Source: Pseudomonadota bacterium (GTDB lineage Bacteria > Pseudomonadota > Alphaproteobacteria > Rhizobiales > Methylopilaceae). From it: a DNA stretch of 7,311 nt. Positions 1 to 6,622 of this stretch are shown piece after piece. Position numbers and translations under genes: made by a program. Positions within the stretch are counted from its first letter, which is position 1. Each line of letters opens with the position of its first letter. A model generated the notes under the pieces. It did not search any database and was not told the DNA's origin. It worked only from the letters and a program-made list of their open reading frames with translations. Where the stretch lies: positions 1-7,311 of the forward strand of contig JAEWEX010000515.1 in assembly GCA_023389135.1 (NCBI GenBank), written 5' to 3'.

Positions 1-1
1 G

Positions 2-706
2 GGCAAGGACGTCGTCTGGGTTCCCACACCGGATGCGCTGGTGGCCCGCATGCTCGACATGGCCGGGGCGACGCCCGACGACTATCTGGTGGACCTCGGC
101 TCCGGCGACGGGCGCACCGTGATCGCCGCCGCCAAGCGCGGCATCCGCGCCCATGGCATCGAGTACAATCCCGACCTGGTCGCCCTGTCGAAGCGCAACG
201 CCGAGACGCAGGGCGTCGCCGATCGCGCGACCTTCGAGCATGCCGACATCTTCGAGACGGACTTCTCCGACGCGTCGGTGGTGACGCTGTTCCTGCTGAG
301 CAGCCTGAACGTCAAGCTGCGGCCGATCCTGCTGGAGATGGAGCCCGGGACCCGGGTTGTGTCCAACACCTTCGACATGGGCGACTGGGAGCCGGACGAC
401 AGCATCAATGCCGGCGGCGACTGCAAGAGCTGGTGCCGGGCCTACAAATGGGTCATCCCCGCCAAGGTCGAGGGCCGCTGGTCCTTGGGCGAGGGCGAGC
501 TGCAGCTGACCCAGACCTACCAGATGCTGGACGGCACCCTGACCCAGGGCGGGCAGGCGATGCCCCTCACCGAAGCCAGGATGGACGGCGCCGCGGTCAG
601 CTTCACCGCCGGCGACAAGCGCTACACCGGCCAGGTGGACGGCGACGCCATGTCCGGCACCGTCGAAGGCGGCGGCGAGTGGAGCGCCACCCGCGCCGCG
701 AACTGA
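2..706 (+). CDS. Class I SAM-dependent methyltransferase, 5'-truncated by window edge
   Basis: The frame is open from base 2, so the true start lies upstream. The GTG at 41 is internal, because the preceding residues (GKDVVWVPTP) belong to the family's conserved N-terminal stretch. The visible part is 234 residues. SAM-binding motif I is VDLGSGDGR at visible residues 30-38, followed by the acidic end of strand 2 (GIEYNP) and an AD(I)FETDF segment. After the Rossmann part comes VSNTFDMGDW and a Gly/Thr-rich beta-strand tail ending GEWSATR, which looks like a small separate beta domain. The SAM fold is directly visible, but the methyl acceptor is unknown. Relatives I remember often start with a signal peptide, which would make this an exported protein; the N-terminus needed to judge that is outside the window. 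No functional link to the B12 genes downstream is evident, since a strong hairpin and a new promoter separate them. Confidence 0.85.
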   Translation, partial: GKDVVWVPTPDALVARMLDMAGATPDDYLVDLGSGDGRTVIAAAKRGIRAHGIEYNPDLVALSKRNAETQGVADRATFEHADIFETDFSDASVVTLFLLSSLNVKLRPILLEMEPGTRVVSNTFDMGDWEPDDSINAGGDCKSWCRAYKWVIPAKVEGRWSLGEGELQLTQTYQMLDGTLTQGGQAMPLTEARMDGAAVSFTAGDKRYTGQVDGDAMSGTVEGGGEWSATRAAN

Positions 707-716
707 CATCGGCGCT

Positions 717-750
717 GCCGGCCGGCGGATCGGGCGATCTGCCGGCCGGT
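717..750 (+). terminator. Strong GC-rich hairpin after the methyltransferase gene
   Basis: Bases 718-731 pair with 736-749 without a mismatch (one G-U at 727/740), leaving the 4-nt loop GGGC; 717/750 adds another G-U. The hairpin begins 11 nt after the methyltransferase stop codon. No T-run follows (TCGCGACGG comes next), so it is not a classical intrinsic terminator. It may stop transcription without a U-tract, act with Rho, or protect the 3' end of the mRNA. The pairing is seen directly; the terminator role is inferred from position. Confidence 0.55.
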
Positions 751-789
751 CGCGACGGCACCGGCGCCGGCATCGTTGCCGCTGCGCTG

Positions 790-818
790 TTGACCGGGGT
801 GGATCGCCCCTCTAGCCT
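790..818 (+). promoter_or_regulatory. Probable sigma70-type promoter for the riboswitch/btu operon
   Basis: A -35 element TTGACC (790-795) is followed, after a 17-nt spacer, by a weaker -10 element TAGCCT (813-818). A start about 7 nt downstream would be near 825, immediately before the first base of the riboswitch P1 stem (826). That fit supports the call more than the weak -10 does. Nothing else between the upstream hairpin and the aptamer looks like a promoter. Confidence 0.5.
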
Positions 819-825
819 CTGCGGC

Positions 826-998
826 GACGGTTCCCTCACGGGATCAAAAGGGAACGCAGTGCGGGCGCCTCGGCGCCTCATGCTGCGGCTGCCCCCGCAA
901 CTGTAAGCGGCGAACCTTTCGCCACATCGCCACTGGGATCCTCGGGCCCTGGGAAGGCGGCGAAAGGTGATGACCCGCGAGCCAGGAGACCTGCCGTC
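826..998 (+). ncRNA. Cobalamin (adenosylcobalamin/B12) riboswitch aptamer
   Basis: All signature blocks of the cobalamin riboswitch are present in order: GGTTCCC...AAAAGGGAAC (P2/P3 region, 830-835 pairing with 850-855), GGCTGCCCCCGCAACTGTAA (888-906), GCCACTGGGA (929-938), TGGGAAGGC (950-958), GATGACCCGCGAGCC (968-983) and the B12 box GCCAGGAGACCTGCC (981-995). The closing stem is visible as GACGG (826-830) with CCGTC (994-998). A 9-bp arm CCTTTCGCC (915-923) pairs with GGCGAAAGG (959-967). The aptamer lies on the same strand as btuB and upstream of it, so ligand binding should lower expression of the uptake operon. No intrinsic terminator follows the aptamer, so control is more likely at translation: CCTCG (1081-1085) can pair with CGAGG (1116-1120), which contains the likely btuB ribosome-binding site. 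The aptamer identity is secure; the mechanism is inferred. Confidence 0.96.
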
Positions 999-1116
999 AG
1001 CCGTGGTCACACGCGGGCACGTCGGACGGGGTGAGCCGATTGTGGTTGGATCGCGGGCGCCTCACGGCGTGTGCGGTGCGCCTCGTTCGCGGTGACGTGC
1101 CACAACGTTGCTGCCC

Positions 1117-1120
1117 GAGG
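1117..1120 (+). promoter_or_regulatory. Ribosome-binding site that decides the btuB start
   Basis: GAGG lies 6 nt before the GTG at 1127 and supports that start over the upstream in-frame GTG at 1031, which has no well-spaced Shine-Dalgarno. The site is inside CGAGG (1116-1120), which can pair with CCTCG (1081-1085), a possible riboswitch-controlled mask. Confidence 0.5.
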
Positions 1121-1126
1121 TCCATC

Positions 1127-3055
1127 GTGATCCCCTGCCCCCCAGCCGCAAGCAGCGGCCGCCTGTCCATTTTCGCGTTTCCCCTGTTCGCCGTCGTCCT
1201 CGCCGCACCGCCTGCCGCCGCGCAAGCGCCGGGCGAACTGGTGCTCGACGACATCGTCGTCAGCGCCACCGCCCGCCCGACCGACGCAGCGCGCGTGGGC
1301 AGCTCGGTCACCGTCATCACCGCGGAGGACCTGCGCAGGACGCAGCGCCGCACCCTGACCGAGGCGCTGGCCGCGGTGCCCGGCCTCAACATCGTCCAAA
1401 CCGGCGGGCCGGGCGGGCAGACCTCGGTGTTCATGCGCGGCACCAACTCCAACCATGTGAAGGTGCTGATCGACGGCATCGAGGTGAACGACCCCTCCAC
1501 GCCCAACCGCGCCTTCGATTTCGGCCAGTTGCTGACGCTCGACGACATCGAGCGCATCGAAGTGCTGCGCGGTCCGCAGAGCGGGCTCTACGGCGCCAAC
1601 GCCTTCGGCGGCGTGATTTCCGTCACCACGCGGCGGGGCGAGGGCCCGCCATCCGTCCGCGCGCAGGTCGAGGGCGGCTCCCACGGCACCTTCAACCAGT
1701 CCGCCGCGCTGAGCGGCGGGGACGAGCGCTTCGACTACGCCTTCAATGTCGGCCACTACCGCGCCGACCACACGCCGTCCGTCCCGGACGATCTCGTGGC
1801 GCCGGGGCAGAAGGTGGCGACCAACGCCTATGACAACTGGAGCTGGTCGTCGCGCCTCGGCGTCGCGCTGGGCGACACGCTCCGGATCGACTGGACCGGA
1901 CGCCACATCGATGCCCGCTTCGAGGGCGTCCACGACGACTGGGGCGTGCCCACGCCCCATCGCAGCCGGCAGGACTATCGGCAGACCTTCACGCGGGCCC
2001 AGGCGACCTGGGATCCGCTGGACGGCCGCTTCGTCCAGCGTTTCGGCGCCGCCTACACCAGGCAGGACCGCGCCTACCGTGCGCCCGACGGCTCCGGCGT
2101 GCTGGGCGCGCCCAGCGACAGCCTCGGCGAGCGCACGAGGCTCGACTGGCGCGGCGACCTCGTCGTCGGCCCCGACCACACGCTGGTGGTGGGCGTCCAG
2201 CACGACGACGAGCGGCTGGAAACCGCGAGCCTCACCGCCTCCAACGCCAGCACCGGCGCCTTCGCCGAGCTGCAGTCGGCCTTCGGCGACCGCTTCTTCC
2301 TCACCGCCAATCTCCGCTACGACCGCGACGAGAGCTTTGGCGGCCACGCCACCTGGCGCATCGCGCCGGCCTATGTGGTGCCCGGGACCGGGACCAGGCT
2401 GAAGGCGAGCTACGGCACCGCCTTCAAGGCCCCCACGCTCAGCGAGCTCTTCGTGGACTACCGGCCGGGCTTCAACTTCCATGGCAATCCCGACCTGAAG
2501 CCGGAGGAGAACCGCGGCTTCGACATCGGCTTCGAGCAGCCCCTCTGGGGCGGCCGGGCCGACATCGGCGCGACCTATTTCCACAACGACCTGACCAACC
2601 TGATCGTCGGCGGCGCGGAAACCTATTTCAATGTCGGCAAGGCCGTGACGCAGGGCTTCGAGACCTTCGCCCGGGTGCAGGCGACCCCTGAACTGCACCT
2701 GCGCGCGGACTACACCTTCACGCTCGCCGAGGACGAGGACACGGGGCTGGAACTGCTGCGGCGCCCGCGCCACAAGGCCAGCCTCGCCGCCACATGGACC
2801 CCGGTGGAGAAGCTGACGCTCACCGGCACGGCGATCTATCTGAGCGGCTGGATCGACGGCAACCGCGACTTCTCGGTCGCGCGGATGCGGGCCGACGGGG
2901 CCGTCATCGTCAACCTCGCCGCCGAATACGACGCCACCGAGCACGTCTCGGTGTTCGGGCGCGTCGACAACCTGTTCGACGAGGATTTCGAGAACCCGGT
3001 GGGGTTCCTCACCCCCGGCCTCAGCGCCTTCGGCGGGCTCAGGGTCAGGCTTTGA
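1127..3055 (+). CDS. btuB: TonB-dependent outer-membrane vitamin B12 receptor BtuB
   Basis: A 642-residue protein, close to the usual BtuB length of about 600. It binds corrinoid at the cell surface and moves it into the periplasm using energy from TonB-ExbB-ExbD. Visible in order are a signal peptide (residues 1 to about 32, hydrophobic FAFPLFAVVLAA, likely cut after AAA), a TonB box (DDIVVSA, 42-47 region), a plug domain (about 50-165, with VFMRG, VLIDGIEVND and IEVLRGPQSGLYG), and a 22-strand-type barrel with the late motif GRVDNLFDEDFENP. The protein ends in Leu (RVRL) rather than the usual aromatic residue. I chose GTG at 1127 because GAGG (1117-1120) lies 6 nt upstream and the signal peptide then starts properly. 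An in-frame GTG at 1031 would add 32 residues with no signal character. The B12 riboswitch upstream and btuFCD downstream fix the substrate; sequence alone would leave other TonB receptors possible. Confidence 0.92.
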   Translation: MIPCPPAASSGRLSIFAFPLFAVVLAAPPAAAQAPGELVLDDIVVSATARPTDAARVGSSVTVITAEDLRRTQRRTLTEALAAVPGLNIVQTGGPGGQTSVFMRGTNSNHVKVLIDGIEVNDPSTPNRAFDFGQLLTLDDIERIEVLRGPQSGLYGANAFGGVISVTTRRGEGPPSVRAQVEGGSHGTFNQSAALSGGDERFDYAFNVGHYRADHTPSVPDDLVAPGQKVATNAYDNWSWSSRLGVALGDTLRIDWTGRHIDARFEGVHDDWGVPTPHRSRQDYRQTFTRAQATWDPLDGRFVQRFGAAYTRQDRAYRAPDGSGVLGAPSDSLGERTRLDWRGDLVVGPDHTLVVGVQHDDERLETASLTASNASTGAFAELQSAFGDRFFLTANLRYDRDESFGGHATWRIAPAYVVPGTGTRLKASYGTAFKAPTLSELFVDYRPGFNFHGNPDLKPEENRGFDIGFEQPLWGGRADIGATYFHNDLTNLIVGGAETYFNVGKAVTQGFETFARVQATPELHLRADYTFTLAEDEDTGLELLRRPRHKASLAATWTPVEKLTLTGTAIYLSGWIDGNRDFSVARMRADGAVIVNLAAEYDATEHVSVFGRVDNLFDEDFENPVGFLTPGLSAFGGLRVRL

Positions 3056-3888
3056 GGCGCGTCGCCCTCATGGCCGCGGCGGTCGCGATCGCGGTCGCCG
3101 CCGCGCCCTCGGCCGCGCATGAGCCGCCGCGGCGCGTGGTGTCGCTCAACATGTGCACCGACGAACTCGTCCTGCGGCTCGCGGCCCCGGGGCAGGTCGC
3201 ATCGGTCACGTGGCTGTCGCATGACCCGCGCAACGCCAACATGGCGCAGGCGGCGGCGGCGCTGCCGGCCAATCACGGACTGGCCGAGCAGGTGATGTCC
3301 CACCGGCCCGACCTCGTCATCGCGGGCGCCGCCACCACGCGGCCGACGGTGCAGATCCTGCGCCGCGCGGGCATCCCCGTGGCGGAGTTCGGCGCGCCGA
3401 CCGGCATGGCGGGCGTCCGGGCCCAGATCCGCGAGATGGCGACGCTGCTCGGCGCACCCGGCCGCGGCGCCGAACTGATCGCGGCGATGGACCGCAGGCT
3501 CGCCGCGGTCCGGCCCATCGATCACGGCCCGCGCCCGCGGGCGGTGGTGCTGCGGCCCAGCGGCTTCACGGTGGGCCGCGGCTCGCTGGTGGACGAAGTC
3601 CTCGCCGCCGCCGGTCTCGACAATCTCGCGGCGGAGCTCGGCATCGACAGCTACGGCCAGCTTGCGCTGGAGAGCGTCGCGCTCGGACAGGCGGACGTGC
3701 TGGTCCTGGACACCGCGCCGGATGCTCCCCCCTCCCTTGCCCACGAGGTCCTGTCCCATCCGGTGCTCAGGGCCCTCGCGGACCGGGTCGCCATCGTGCA
3801 GATCCCGTCCCGGCTGTGGAACTGCGGCGGTCCGGCCGTCGTGGACGCCGTGGAGCGTCTGGCGGCGGCGCGGGCGGCCGGGCCGTGA
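3052..3888 (+). CDS. btuF: Periplasmic cobalamin-binding protein of the B12 ABC importer (BtuF-like)
   Basis: A 278-residue class III (FecB/BtuF-type) solute-binding protein that would hand corrinoid from BtuB to the BtuCD importer. The TTG at 3052 overlaps the btuB stop (TTGA). It gives a normal signal peptide (MRRVALMAAAVAIAV..., cut near SAA-HE at about residue 22) and has AGGG at 3041-3044 upstream. The ATG at 3070 is the alternative but would remove the Arg-Arg n-region. The mature protein opens with RRVVSLNMCTDELVLRL and WLSHDPRNANM, then HRPDLVIAG, the long linker helix region (IREMATLLG), SYGQLALESV and the C-terminal RLWNCGGPAVVDAVERL, all typical of the fold. Cys35 and Cys258 could form a disulfide. 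Family membership is clear; corrinoid specificity comes from the riboswitch and neighbours, since haem and siderophore binders share this fold. Confidence 0.88.
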   Translation: MRRVALMAAAVAIAVAAAPSAAHEPPRRVVSLNMCTDELVLRLAAPGQVASVTWLSHDPRNANMAQAAAALPANHGLAEQVMSHRPDLVIAGAATTRPTVQILRRAGIPVAEFGAPTGMAGVRAQIREMATLLGAPGRGAELIAAMDRRLAAVRPIDHGPRPRAVVLRPSGFTVGRGSLVDEVLAAAGLDNLAAELGIDSYGQLALESVALGQADVLVLDTAPDAPPSLAHEVLSHPVLRALADRVAIVQIPSRLWNCGGPAVVDAVERLAAARAAGP

Positions 3889-4886
3889 TCGCCCCCATGT
3901 CCCATCGCACGCTCATCGCCGCGCTGGCCGCCGGCGCCGCCGCCATGACGGCCGCCTCGATCACGGTCGGCTATGCCCCGCTCGACCTGCCGGCGGCGTT
4001 CGCGGACCTGGTGGCGGGCCGCGACAGCGTCGAAGCGCTGGTTCTCGCGGAGCTGCGCATCCCGCGCGCCGTGCTCGGCGGCCTCGTGGGGTTCAGCCTC
4101 GGCCTGGCCGGCGCGGCCATGCAGGGCCTGCTGCGCAACCCGCTGGCGGAGCCCGGGCTGCTCGGCGTGTCAGGCGCGGCGGCGTTCGGCGCTGTGACGG
4201 TGTTCTATTCGGGGCTGGCCGGCGCATTCGCGCTGGCGCTTCCGCTCGGCGGCATCGCGGGCGCGCTGGTGGCGGCGGCCCTGCTGCTCGGCGCGGTCGG
4301 CGGCGGTGCGGGAACCATGACGCTGATCCTCGCCGGCGTGGCGGTGAACAGCTTTGCCGGCGCCATGACCTCGCTTGCCCTCAATCTCGCGCCGAACCCG
4401 TTTGCGGCGCTGGAGATCGTGTTCTGGCTCATGGGGTCGCTGGCCGACCGCAGCATGACCCATGTCTGGCTGGCGGCGCCGCTCATGGCCGCGGGCTGGC
4501 TCATGCTGCTGGGGGCCGGGCCGGCGCTGGACGCGCTCTCGCTCGGCGAGGACACCGCGCAGAGCCTGGGTTTCGAGCTCGGCCGGCTGCACGCCCGGAT
4601 CGTCGGCGGCGCGGCGCTCGCCGTCGGCAGCGCCGTGGCGGTGACCGGGGCCATCGGCTTCGTCGGACTGGTGGTCCCGCATCTGCTGCGGCCTCTGGTG
4701 GGCCACATGCCGGGCAGGCTCCTGCTCGCCAGCGGCCTGGGCGGCGCGATCCTCACGCTCGCCGCCGACACCGCGCTGCGCCTGGCGCCGATCCGCCCGG
4801 AGCTGAAGCTCGGCGTCGTCACCGCGCTGATCGGCGCGCCGTTCCTGTTCAGCCTGATCTGGCGGCTGCGGCGGGAGGCGAACTGA
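3885..4886 (+). CDS. btuC: B12 ABC importer permease, FecCD/BtuC family
   Basis: A 333-residue polytopic inner-membrane protein, the usual size for this family of about ten transmembrane helices; two copies form the channel in the BtuCD complex. Family signatures are LRIPRAVLGGLVGFSLGLAG followed by AMQGLLRNPLAEPGLLGVS early, SLGEDTAQSLG (the cytoplasmic stretch that contacts the ATPase) in the second half, GFVGLVVPHLLRPLVG, and a final ELKLGVVTALIGAPFLFSLI. The start is either GTG 3885, overlapping the btuF stop as GTGA, or ATG 3897 four codons on. I prefer 3885 because 4-nt overlaps are the rule in this operon, but neither has a strong Shine-Dalgarno. The window shows no frameshift or missing segment. 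Confidence 0.9.
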   Translation: MIAPMSHRTLIAALAAGAAAMTAASITVGYAPLDLPAAFADLVAGRDSVEALVLAELRIPRAVLGGLVGFSLGLAGAAMQGLLRNPLAEPGLLGVSGAAAFGAVTVFYSGLAGAFALALPLGGIAGALVAAALLLGAVGGGAGTMTLILAGVAVNSFAGAMTSLALNLAPNPFAALEIVFWLMGSLADRSMTHVWLAAPLMAAGWLMLLGAGPALDALSLGEDTAQSLGFELGRLHARIVGGAALAVGSAVAVTGAIGFVGLVVPHLLRPLVGHMPGRLLLASGLGGAILTLAADTALRLAPIRPELKLGVVTALIGAPFLFSLIWRLRREAN

Positions 4887-5680
4887 TGCACATCCAGGCC
4901 ACCGGCGTGACGCTGGAGCTCGGCGGACGCCGGGTGCTGCACGGAGCCGACTTCTCGCTTGCGCCCGGCGAGCTCGTCGGCCTGATCGGCGCCAACGGCG
5001 CGGGCAAGACGAGCCTGCTGCGCGTGCTCGCAAATCTGGCCCGGCCCGCGTCCGGATCGGTTCGCTATGACGGCCGCACGGCCGTGGAGACGGGGCGCAA
5101 GCACCTTGCGCGCCGGGTCGCCTATCTGGCCCAGGGCGGGGGCCTGCAATGGCGCATGCGGGCGCAGACGGTCGTCGCGCTCGGCCGGCTGCCGCATCTG
5201 GGCCGTGTCGCCGACCTGCCGGAGGCCGACCGCCGGGCGGTGGATCGCGCCATGTCCGCCACCGGCGCGGCCGCCTTCGCCGGCCGGACGCTGGACACGC
5301 TGTCGGGCGGCGAGCGGGCGCGCGTGCTGCTCGCCCGGGCGCTGGCGGTGGAGGCGGAGGCTTTGCTGGCCGACGAGCCGCTGGCCGCCCTCGACCCCCG
5401 CCACCAGCTGGAGATGCTCGCCCTGCTGCGCCGGACGGCGGCGGACGGTGCCGGGGTCGTGTGCGTGCTGCACGACCTGACGCTCGCCGGCCGCTTCTGC
5501 GACCGGCTCGTTCTGCTGCACGAGGGCCGGGTGTTGCGCGACGGCCCGCCCGGCGAGGTGCTGGCCGACGGGCCGCTCGCGCAGGCCTTCGGCGTGCGCG
5601 CCGCGCGCGGAACGCGGGAGGGCGCGGCCTACGTCCTTCCCTGGGAGCCGATCGAGACAGGGGACATCGCAGGACCATGA
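4886..5680 (+). CDS. btuD: B12 ABC importer ATPase, BtuD/FecE family
   Basis: A 264-residue cytoplasmic ATP-binding subunit that drives BtuC. All catalytic motifs are intact: Walker A GANGAGKT (35-42), Q-loop Gln83 (YLAQ), signature LSGGE (139-143), Walker B ending LLADE (160-164, catalytic Glu164), D-loop ALDPRH (168-173) and H-loop His196 (VLHDL). The order and the short C-terminal extension match iron/B12-class importers. The ATG at 4886 shares one base with the btuC stop (TGATG), and GGAGG (4874-4878) lies 7 nt upstream, the best Shine-Dalgarno in the operon. The gene is fused to nothing and ends in ATGA, which starts the next gene. Corrinoid specificity is again from context, since the ATPase alone cannot show it. 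Confidence 0.92.
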   Translation: MHIQATGVTLELGGRRVLHGADFSLAPGELVGLIGANGAGKTSLLRVLANLARPASGSVRYDGRTAVETGRKHLARRVAYLAQGGGLQWRMRAQTVVALGRLPHLGRVADLPEADRRAVDRAMSATGAAAFAGRTLDTLSGGERARVLLARALAVEAEALLADEPLAALDPRHQLEMLALLRRTAADGAGVVCVLHDLTLAGRFCDRLVLLHEGRVLRDGPPGEVLADGPLAQAFGVRAARGTREGAAYVLPWEPIETGDIAGP

Positions 5681-6582
5681 GCACTTCGGACGTCGCGGCC
5701 TTCGTCCGCGCGCAGCTTGCGGACGCCACCACGCAATGGAACCTCGGCAGCTTCGGCGTCGTCGCCGAGTTCATGCGCGACGCCGACGAGCCCGCCGACA
5801 TGCGGACGGACGGTCTGGCGGTCGCCACCGCCCGCGGCGCCATCGGCTTCTCGTCGCTGAAGGGCGTCCGCCCGTTCGCATCGGAGACCGCCGGCCCCAC
5901 GGGCTGGAACCACCGTGTGGCGCTGTGCCTTCCGGCCGCCGACGCCCGGATGTCGCGGCGGCGCGCGCTGACCGAGCTGGGGCCGGACGCGGATGCGCTG
6001 CGCGCCATCGACCGCGGCGCCGTCCTGTTCGACCTCGGGCTCGGCTGCTTCCAGGTCGATGCCTGCATCCGGACCGCCGACGCCGCCCTCGTCGACCTGC
6101 TGCGGACGCATGCGGGACGGCCGCTGATGGCGGCCGGCAATCCCGCCATGGGAGCCATCCTGGATGCGGGCCCGCACCGCGTCTTCATCGCCCGCATGGC
6201 GCGCTGCGAGGTCTACCAGCCCATACCCGCAGCCGACGGCCGCAGCCCCGCCGGTCCGCATACCCACGTGCTTCCGAAGCTCCTCGCCCATGGCCGCACC
6301 CACGCGGCCAACGAACCGGCGCCCGACGGCCTGATCCCCTGCGTCAAGGCGGTGCCGGCCCATCCGGCGAAGGACGCCATGGGACGGCCGAGGTTGTGGA
6401 ACGAGCCCGCCCACATCGCATTCCAGGCCTTGCTGGAACGGTTCGGCGACCGGGACGCGATGGCCGTGAAGCGACGGCCCGCCGGCGCGGACGAGGACAG
6501 TGACGGCGAGGCGGGCGCCGGCCGCTGGCGCCGGATGGCGGCCAAGGTCGCGCGCATGCAGGCCGCCGCCCGCGGACGGTGA
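5677..6582 (+). CDS. Conserved-looking cytoplasmic protein of unknown function, fifth gene of the B12 operon
   Basis: A 301-residue protein that I do not recognise as any enzyme. It starts at ATG 5677 inside the ATGA overlap with btuD, with AGG at 5671-5673 upstream, so it is almost certainly co-translated with the transporter. There is no signal peptide or membrane segment, so it should be cytoplasmic. Notable stretches are WNLGSFGVVAEFMRDADEP (21-39), GAIGFSSLKGVRPFASE (54-70), VLFDLGLGCFQVDACIR (116-132), FIARMARCEVYQPIP (170-184) and a His/Cys cluster: PHTHVLPKLL (194-203), GRTHAANEP (206-214), IPC (220-222) and AHP (228-230). His195, His197, His205, His209, Cys222 and His229 could bind a metal or a corrinoid. 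The C-terminal 50 residues are charged and low complexity, ending in a basic tail. It may belong to an existing domain of unknown function; I cannot name it with certainty. Its place under a B12 riboswitch suggests a role in corrinoid or cobalt handling, which is inference. Confidence 0.85.
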   Translation: MSTSDVAAFVRAQLADATTQWNLGSFGVVAEFMRDADEPADMRTDGLAVATARGAIGFSSLKGVRPFASETAGPTGWNHRVALCLPAADARMSRRRALTELGPDADALRAIDRGAVLFDLGLGCFQVDACIRTADAALVDLLRTHAGRPLMAAGNPAMGAILDAGPHRVFIARMARCEVYQPIPAADGRSPAGPHTHVLPKLLAHGRTHAANEPAPDGLIPCVKAVPAHPAKDAMGRPRLWNEPAHIAFQALLERFGDRDAMAVKRRPAGADEDSDGEAGAGRWRRMAAKVARMQAAARGR

Positions 6583-6608
6583 CAGGCAGTCCGCCACGCC
6601 GGCCTGTC
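6581..6608 (+). terminator. Weak hairpin at the end of the B12 operon
   Basis: GACAGGC (6581-6587) pairs perfectly with GCCTGTC (6602-6608) across a 14-nt loop, beginning within the stop codon of the 301-residue gene. There is no T-run after it, so it is a weak candidate for the operon's end. The repeat is seen; its role is a guess. Confidence 0.3.
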
Positions 6609-6622
6609 GGACCGGAATACAA

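Noticed and set aside
796..810. GGGG...CCCC dyad in the promoter spacer as an operator
   Set aside because: Only four pairs around a 7-nt loop, which is expected by chance in such GC-rich DNA.
433..906. A 157-codon plus-strand frame overlapping the methyltransferase end and the riboswitch
   Set aside because: It is out of frame with the clear methyltransferase, is Arg/Gly-rich, and would run through the conserved riboswitch core.
1031..1126. Upstream GTG start for btuB, adding 32 residues
   Set aside because: It has no spaced Shine-Dalgarno, and the extension (Arg- and Cys-containing, not hydrophobic) would bury the signal peptide. GTG 1127 has GAGG 6 nt upstream.
1007..2944. A 645-codon open frame on the minus strand opposite btuB
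   Set aside because: It mirrors the codon periodicity of btuB in a GC-rich genome. Its translation is low complexity (repeated GVGGAE/AVDP-like strings) with no domain motifs, while the plus strand encodes a full receptor.
3052..5680. Haem or ferric-siderophore importer instead of a B12 importer
   Set aside because: The protein families alone allow it, but the unmistakable cobalamin riboswitch upstream of the same overlapping operon makes corrinoid the far better substrate.
4170..6197. A 675-codon open frame on the minus strand opposite btuC, btuD and the 301-residue gene
   Set aside because: The translation is dominated by Arg, Pro and Ala, typical of a shadow frame. The plus strand carries intact ABC transporter motifs over most of this span.
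6581..6608. A confident intrinsic terminator at the end of the B12 operon
   Set aside because: The 7-bp stem has a 14-nt loop and is followed by GGACCGG, not by a T-run; it is kept only as a weak candidate.
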